Source: Chloroflexota bacterium
Lineage (GTDB): Bacteria; Chloroflexota; Limnocylindria; Limnocylindrales; CSP1-4
Assembly (NCBI GenBank): GCA_021789355.1
Contig: JAJYJR010000273.1
Span: 1-7,553, forward strand
Length of the DNA stretch: 7,553 bases
Reading direction: 5' to 3'
In this document: piece after piece, positions 4,755 through 7,553 of the stretch
How positions within the stretch are numbered: position 1 is the first letter of the stretch
Layout of the letters: each line of letters begins with the position of its first letter
Made by a program: the position numbers and the translations under genes
The notes under the pieces: model-generated
Database searches by the model: none
Seen by the model: the letters and a program-made list of their open reading frames with translations, nothing else
What the model was told of the DNA's origin: nothing

Positions 4755-5957
4755 GTGATCGACCTCACCCTGAGTCCGGAGCAGCGGCTGGTGCGGCAGA
4801 GCGCCCGGGAGTTCACCGAGGCAGAGATCCTGCCGTACATCCGGGAGTGGGACGAGCGGGGCGAGGTGCACCGCGAGGTCTTCGCGAAGATGGGCGAGCT
4901 GGGCTTCCTGGGCGCCCCGATCCCGGAAGCGTGCGGCGGCCCGGGGCTGGACTACGTCAGCTTCGGGCTCCTGTGCGAGGAGCTCGAGCGGGCCGACACG
5001 GCGTTCCGCGTGATCATGAGCGTCCACGTCGGGCTGAACTCACTGACGCTCCTGCAATGGGGGACCGAGGACCAAAAGCGACGATTCCTGGTGCCGCAGG
5101 CACGGGGCCAGAAGCTCGCCACGTTCGGGCTGACCGAGCCAGGCGTGGGAACCGATGCCGCCAACCTGCAGACGAGCGCCCGCCGCGACGGCGACGCGTA
5201 CGTTCTGAACGGCTCCAAGATCTGGATCAGCCTGGCCGACGTGGCCGACCACTTCCTGGTCTTCGCCACCCTGGACCGCGCCCTGGGGCACCGGGGCATC
5301 ACCGCGTTCATCGTCGAGCGGGGCATGCCCGGCTTCAGCACCGGGACGATCCACGGCAAGATGGGAATCCACGCCGGGAACACCGGCACCCTCTTCTTCG
5401 ACGAGGTCCGCGTCCCGGTCGAGAACCGCGTGGGCGAGGAGGGCGAGGGCTTCGTCGTCGCCATGAGCGCCATCGACCAGGGGCGCTACACGGTGGCCAG
5501 CGGGGCGGTCGGGCTGGCCCAGGCGTGCCTCGAGTCCTCGGTCAAGTACGCCCACGAACGGCACACCTTCGGGCGCGAGATCGGCCAGCACCAGCTGGTG
5601 AAGCAGATGATCGCGAAGATGGGGCAGGGGATCGAGGCGGGCCGGCTGCTGTGCTGGCAGGCGGCGGCGCTCAAGAACCGGGGCCTGCGCAGCACGCGGG
5701 AGACGAGCCTGGCCAAGTGGTTCTGCACAGAGCACGCGGTGCAGTCGGCCCTCGACGCGATCCAGGTCCACGGCGCGTATGGGTACTCGAGCGAGTACCC
5801 GGTCGAGCGCTACCTGCGCAACTCCAAGGCGGCCGTGATCTACGAGGGCACGAGCCAGCTCCACACCCTGATCCAGGCCGACTACCTGCTGGGCTACCGC
5901 GAGGACCGACCGCTCCGATGTCCGCCGGTCCCGGCGCAGGGGTTCGAGCGGGGATGA
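4755..5957 (+). CDS. Acyl-CoA dehydrogenase (FAD-dependent, short-chain/glutaryl-type clade)
   Basis: Predicted 400-aa soluble flavoenzyme that introduces the alpha-beta double bond into an acyl-CoA and passes electrons to electron-transfer flavoprotein. It has the usual domain order: N-terminal helical (1-120), middle beta (121-230) and C-terminal helical (231-380). GLTEPGVGTDAAN (125-137) matches the first family signature except for V131. QVHGAYGYSSEYPVERYLRN (337-356) matches the second except for A341. The catalytic base is E364 in IYEGTSQLH (362-370), the position used by short- and medium-chain enzymes rather than isovaleryl- or long-chain ones. An arginine-rich RHTFGR-type helix (269-274) is also typical. 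Chain length or substrate (butyryl-, branched-chain or glutaryl-CoA) cannot be decided. The C-terminus carries about 20 residues beyond the fold. The GTG at 4755 has a good ribosome site and begins with the typical IDLTLSPEQ. The GMC gene follows after 40 nt. Confidence 0.93.
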   Translation: MIDLTLSPEQRLVRQSAREFTEAEILPYIREWDERGEVHREVFAKMGELGFLGAPIPEACGGPGLDYVSFGLLCEELERADTAFRVIMSVHVGLNSLTLLQWGTEDQKRRFLVPQARGQKLATFGLTEPGVGTDAANLQTSARRDGDAYVLNGSKIWISLADVADHFLVFATLDRALGHRGITAFIVERGMPGFSTGTIHGKMGIHAGNTGTLFFDEVRVPVENRVGEEGEGFVVAMSAIDQGRYTVASGAVGLAQACLESSVKYAHERHTFGREIGQHQLVKQMIAKMGQGIEAGRLLCWQAAALKNRGLRSTRETSLAKWFCTEHAVQSALDAIQVHGAYGYSSEYPVERYLRNSKAAVIYEGTSQLHTLIQADYLLGYREDRPLRCPPVPAQGFERG

Positions 5958-5997
5958 TCGCCGGGCACGTCGCTCGGCCCGAGAGGTCTACGGTCGC

Positions 5998-7553
5998 GTG
6001 ATCGCGCCCACCCGTGCGATGGGGCGACCCGCCGAGCCTGTCGCTCCGCCCGACTGGTCGGCGGCCGACCTGGCGCGCCTGGCGGCGGTCTTCGAGACGT
6101 TCGTGCCGGGTGGCGCCATCCGGCGATCGGCGATGGCCGCGGCGTTGCTGTCGAAGGTGGCGGACCCGGCCGACGTGCGCATGCTCCGCCTGGCGCTGCG
6201 GGCGCTGGACAGCCGGCCGGCGAACGCGCTCCTCGGCCACGGCGCGGTGCGCTTCCGCGACATGCCCGCCGAGCGTCGCGAGGCCATGCTCCTCCGGTGG
6301 GCAACAAGCCGCGTGCCCCAGCGGCGGACCGCCTTCCAGACCCTCAAGCGCCTGGCGTGCTTCCTCGCGTACGCGGATCCCGGGCCGGCAGAGGGGAACG
6401 GCAACGTGCTCTGGGGCCGCATCGGCTACCGGCCGGTCGACGAGCCCGTGACGGCGCAGCCTCCGGCGATCCGGACGCTGGACCCGGCCGCGGTCGAGGC
6501 CGGGCGGTCACGTGGCGCGCCGGTGGGAACGGAGGCCCGGGACGCCGGTCCGCTCGCGCTCGAGGCGGACGTGGCGATCGTGGGGAGTGGTGCGGGCGGC
6601 GGCGTGGTCGCGGCGATGCTGGCTGCGGCCGGCCGGGACGTGCTCGTGATCGAGGCCGGCGCGTACGTGCCCGAGACCGAGATGACCGGGCGCGAGCTGG
6701 ACGGGTTCGACCGCCTGTATCTGGACCATGGCATGACCTCGACGGCCGATCTGGGCGTCGCGATTCTGGCGGGGTCCACGCTGGGGGGCGGCACGGTCGT
6801 GAACTGGACGACGTGCTTCGCGCCGCCGGAGTGGCTGCGGGCCGAGTGGACGGCCCGGCACGGCCTCGAGGGGTTCGACGGCCCCGACACGGCGGCCGAC
6901 GTGGCGGCGCTGGAGTCCGAGCTGGGCGTGGCGCCGCCCCCGGGGATCCCACCCAAGGACCGCGCCATCCTCGAGGGCGCGGCCGGGCTCGGCTGGGACG
7001 CGGCACCCCTGATGCGGGACGCGGACGGGTGCGGGGACTGCGGCGCCTGCGGCTTCGGGTGCCGGCGCGGCGCGAAGCGGTCGGGCCCCCGCGGCCACCT
7101 CGCCGAGGCGGCACGGCATGGCGCGCGCTTCCTGGCACGCGCGCACGCCGACCGCGTGGTGGTTGAGCGAGGGAGCGCGGCCGGGGTGACCGGCCGGGTC
7201 GGGCTGCCCGATGGATCCGTCAGGCCGTTCACCGTGCGCGCCCGGCAGGTCGTGGTCGCCGCCGGGGCCCTGCGCACTCCCGCGGTGCTGACCGGGAGCG
7301 GGGTGGTCCATCCCGCGGTCGGGTCGAACCTGCGGCTGCACCCCGTCGCTGTGGTTGCCGGACGGATGCCCTGGCCGGTCGAGATGTGGCACGGGACGCT
7401 GCAGGCGGCCAGCTGCGGCCAGTTCCTCCGACCGGGACCGGTGGACCGCCAGCACCACGGCCCCGCGCACGGCGGCTTCATCGTCGAATCCGCCCCCGGG
7501 CATCCCGGGTTGATCGCGATGGCGTTCCCCTGGTCAGGCGCCGCCGACCACGC
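5998..7553 (+). CDS. GMC-family FAD oxidoreductase, long-chain alcohol oxidase-like (3' end outside window)
   Basis: The frame is open to the window edge, giving 518 visible residues; the C-terminal substrate domain and catalytic His/Asn are missing. Residues 18-145 form a helical domain resembling the gluconate 2-dehydrogenase subunit 3 type found at the N-terminus of fatty-alcohol oxidase-like proteins, ending with the WGRIGY motif. The FAD domain follows: ADVAIVGSGAGGG (190-202) with E219 as ribose-binding acid, GSTLGGGTVVNW (259-270, GMC signature 1 region), a Cys cluster CGDCGACGFGC (345-355) followed by RRGAKRS, and GALRTPAVLTGSGV (423-436, signature 2 except its last glycine). It probably oxidises a fatty or other hydrophobic alcohol to the aldehyde; the electron acceptor is unknown. 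GTG 5998 is chosen, with GAGAGG at 5981-5986 as a weak ribosome site; ATG 6019 is an alternative. It lies 40 nt after the acyl-CoA dehydrogenase and is probably co-transcribed. Confidence 0.88.
   Translation, partial: MIAPTRAMGRPAEPVAPPDWSAADLARLAAVFETFVPGGAIRRSAMAAALLSKVADPADVRMLRLALRALDSRPANALLGHGAVRFRDMPAERREAMLLRWATSRVPQRRTAFQTLKRLACFLAYADPGPAEGNGNVLWGRIGYRPVDEPVTAQPPAIRTLDPAAVEAGRSRGAPVGTEARDAGPLALEADVAIVGSGAGGGVVAAMLAAAGRDVLVIEAGAYVPETEMTGRELDGFDRLYLDHGMTSTADLGVAILAGSTLGGGTVVNWTTCFAPPEWLRAEWTARHGLEGFDGPDTAADVAALESELGVAPPPGIPPKDRAILEGAAGLGWDAAPLMRDADGCGDCGACGFGCRRGAKRSGPRGHLAEAARHGARFLARAHADRVVVERGSAAGVTGRVGLPDGSVRPFTVRARQVVVAAGALRTPAVLTGSGVVHPAVGSNLRLHPVAVVAGRMPWPVEMWHGTLQAASCGQFLRPGPVDRQHHGPAHGGFIVESAPGHPGLIAMAFPWSGAADH

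Noticed and set aside
3024..5027. A 667-residue open frame on the minus strand across the aminotransferase gene
   Set aside because: It is out of frame with the well-supported aminotransferase. Its sequence is rich in Arg, Gly, Pro and Ala with no family motif, which is typical of shadow frames in GC-rich DNA.
5938..5953. tRNA T-loop-like GGTTCGA sequence
   Set aside because: It lies inside the acyl-CoA dehydrogenase coding end and no acceptor, D or anticodon arms can be built around it.
5989..5994. TACGGT as a -10 box for the GMC gene
   Set aside because: It ends only 4 nt before GTG 5998, too close for the leaderless geometry seen elsewhere; co-transcription with the acyl-CoA dehydrogenase is the simpler reading.
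3617..6001. A 794-residue open frame on the plus strand
   Set aside because: It runs antisense to the aminotransferase and then out of frame through the acyl-CoA dehydrogenase. Composition is low-complexity Arg/Gly/Pro and no domain is visible.
6344..7503. Several long minus-strand frames opposite the GMC gene
   Set aside because: The plus strand frame from 5998 carries clear GMC signatures; the opposite frames are Arg/Pro/Ser-rich shadows.

Overview
This is a 7.55 kb, very GC-rich, gene-dense chromosomal window. Its codons end mostly in G or C, GTG starts are common, and start codons sit close behind TANNNT -10 boxes. The gene content is ordinary housekeeping and catabolic. This suggests a free-living high-GC bacterium, most likely Actinomycetota or a GC-rich Chloroflexota lineage; the sequence alone does not settle which. 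I see no rRNA, tRNA, transposase, integrase or CRISPR array.

Layout: (1) A minus-strand gene running off the left edge (425 to 1) encodes a conserved multi-pass membrane protein of unknown function. (2) Divergent from it is a plus-strand pair with a 24-nt gap: a Rid-family (YjgF/YER057c/UK114) protein (665-1102) and a DinB-fold protein (1127-1657). (3) A 377-aa protein (1725-2858) fuses a rubrerythrin-like diiron domain to a VIT1/CCC1 iron transporter, as in MbfA. (4) A 365-bp gene-free gap (2859-3223) holds hairpins, a 15-bp motif in four copies and a short tandem repeat. (5) A minus-strand class-III PLP aminotransferase with GABA-transaminase active-site residues (4516 to 3224) is divergent from (6) a plus-strand acyl-CoA dehydrogenase (4755-5957). 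After 40 nt that is followed by (7) a GMC-family flavin oxidoreductase of the long-chain alcohol oxidase type (5998 to beyond the right edge). Genes 1 and 7 are cut by the window edges.

How they may fit together: the acyl-CoA dehydrogenase and the alcohol oxidase-like GMC protein are probably co-transcribed. They would suit oxidation of fatty alcohols or other acyl compounds, with the divergent aminotransferase feeding amino-acid or GABA carbon into the same central metabolism. The iron protein stands alone. Rid and DinB form a small operon with no obvious substrate.

The most notable sequence-level observations are: three genes whose start codon lies 7-8 nt behind a -10 box (leaderless transcription); a Rid protein lacking the catalytic arginine; a Cys-rich cluster in the GMC protein; and the structured repeat-bearing gap at 2859-3223. 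I did not find convincing evidence of a wholly new multi-gene system.
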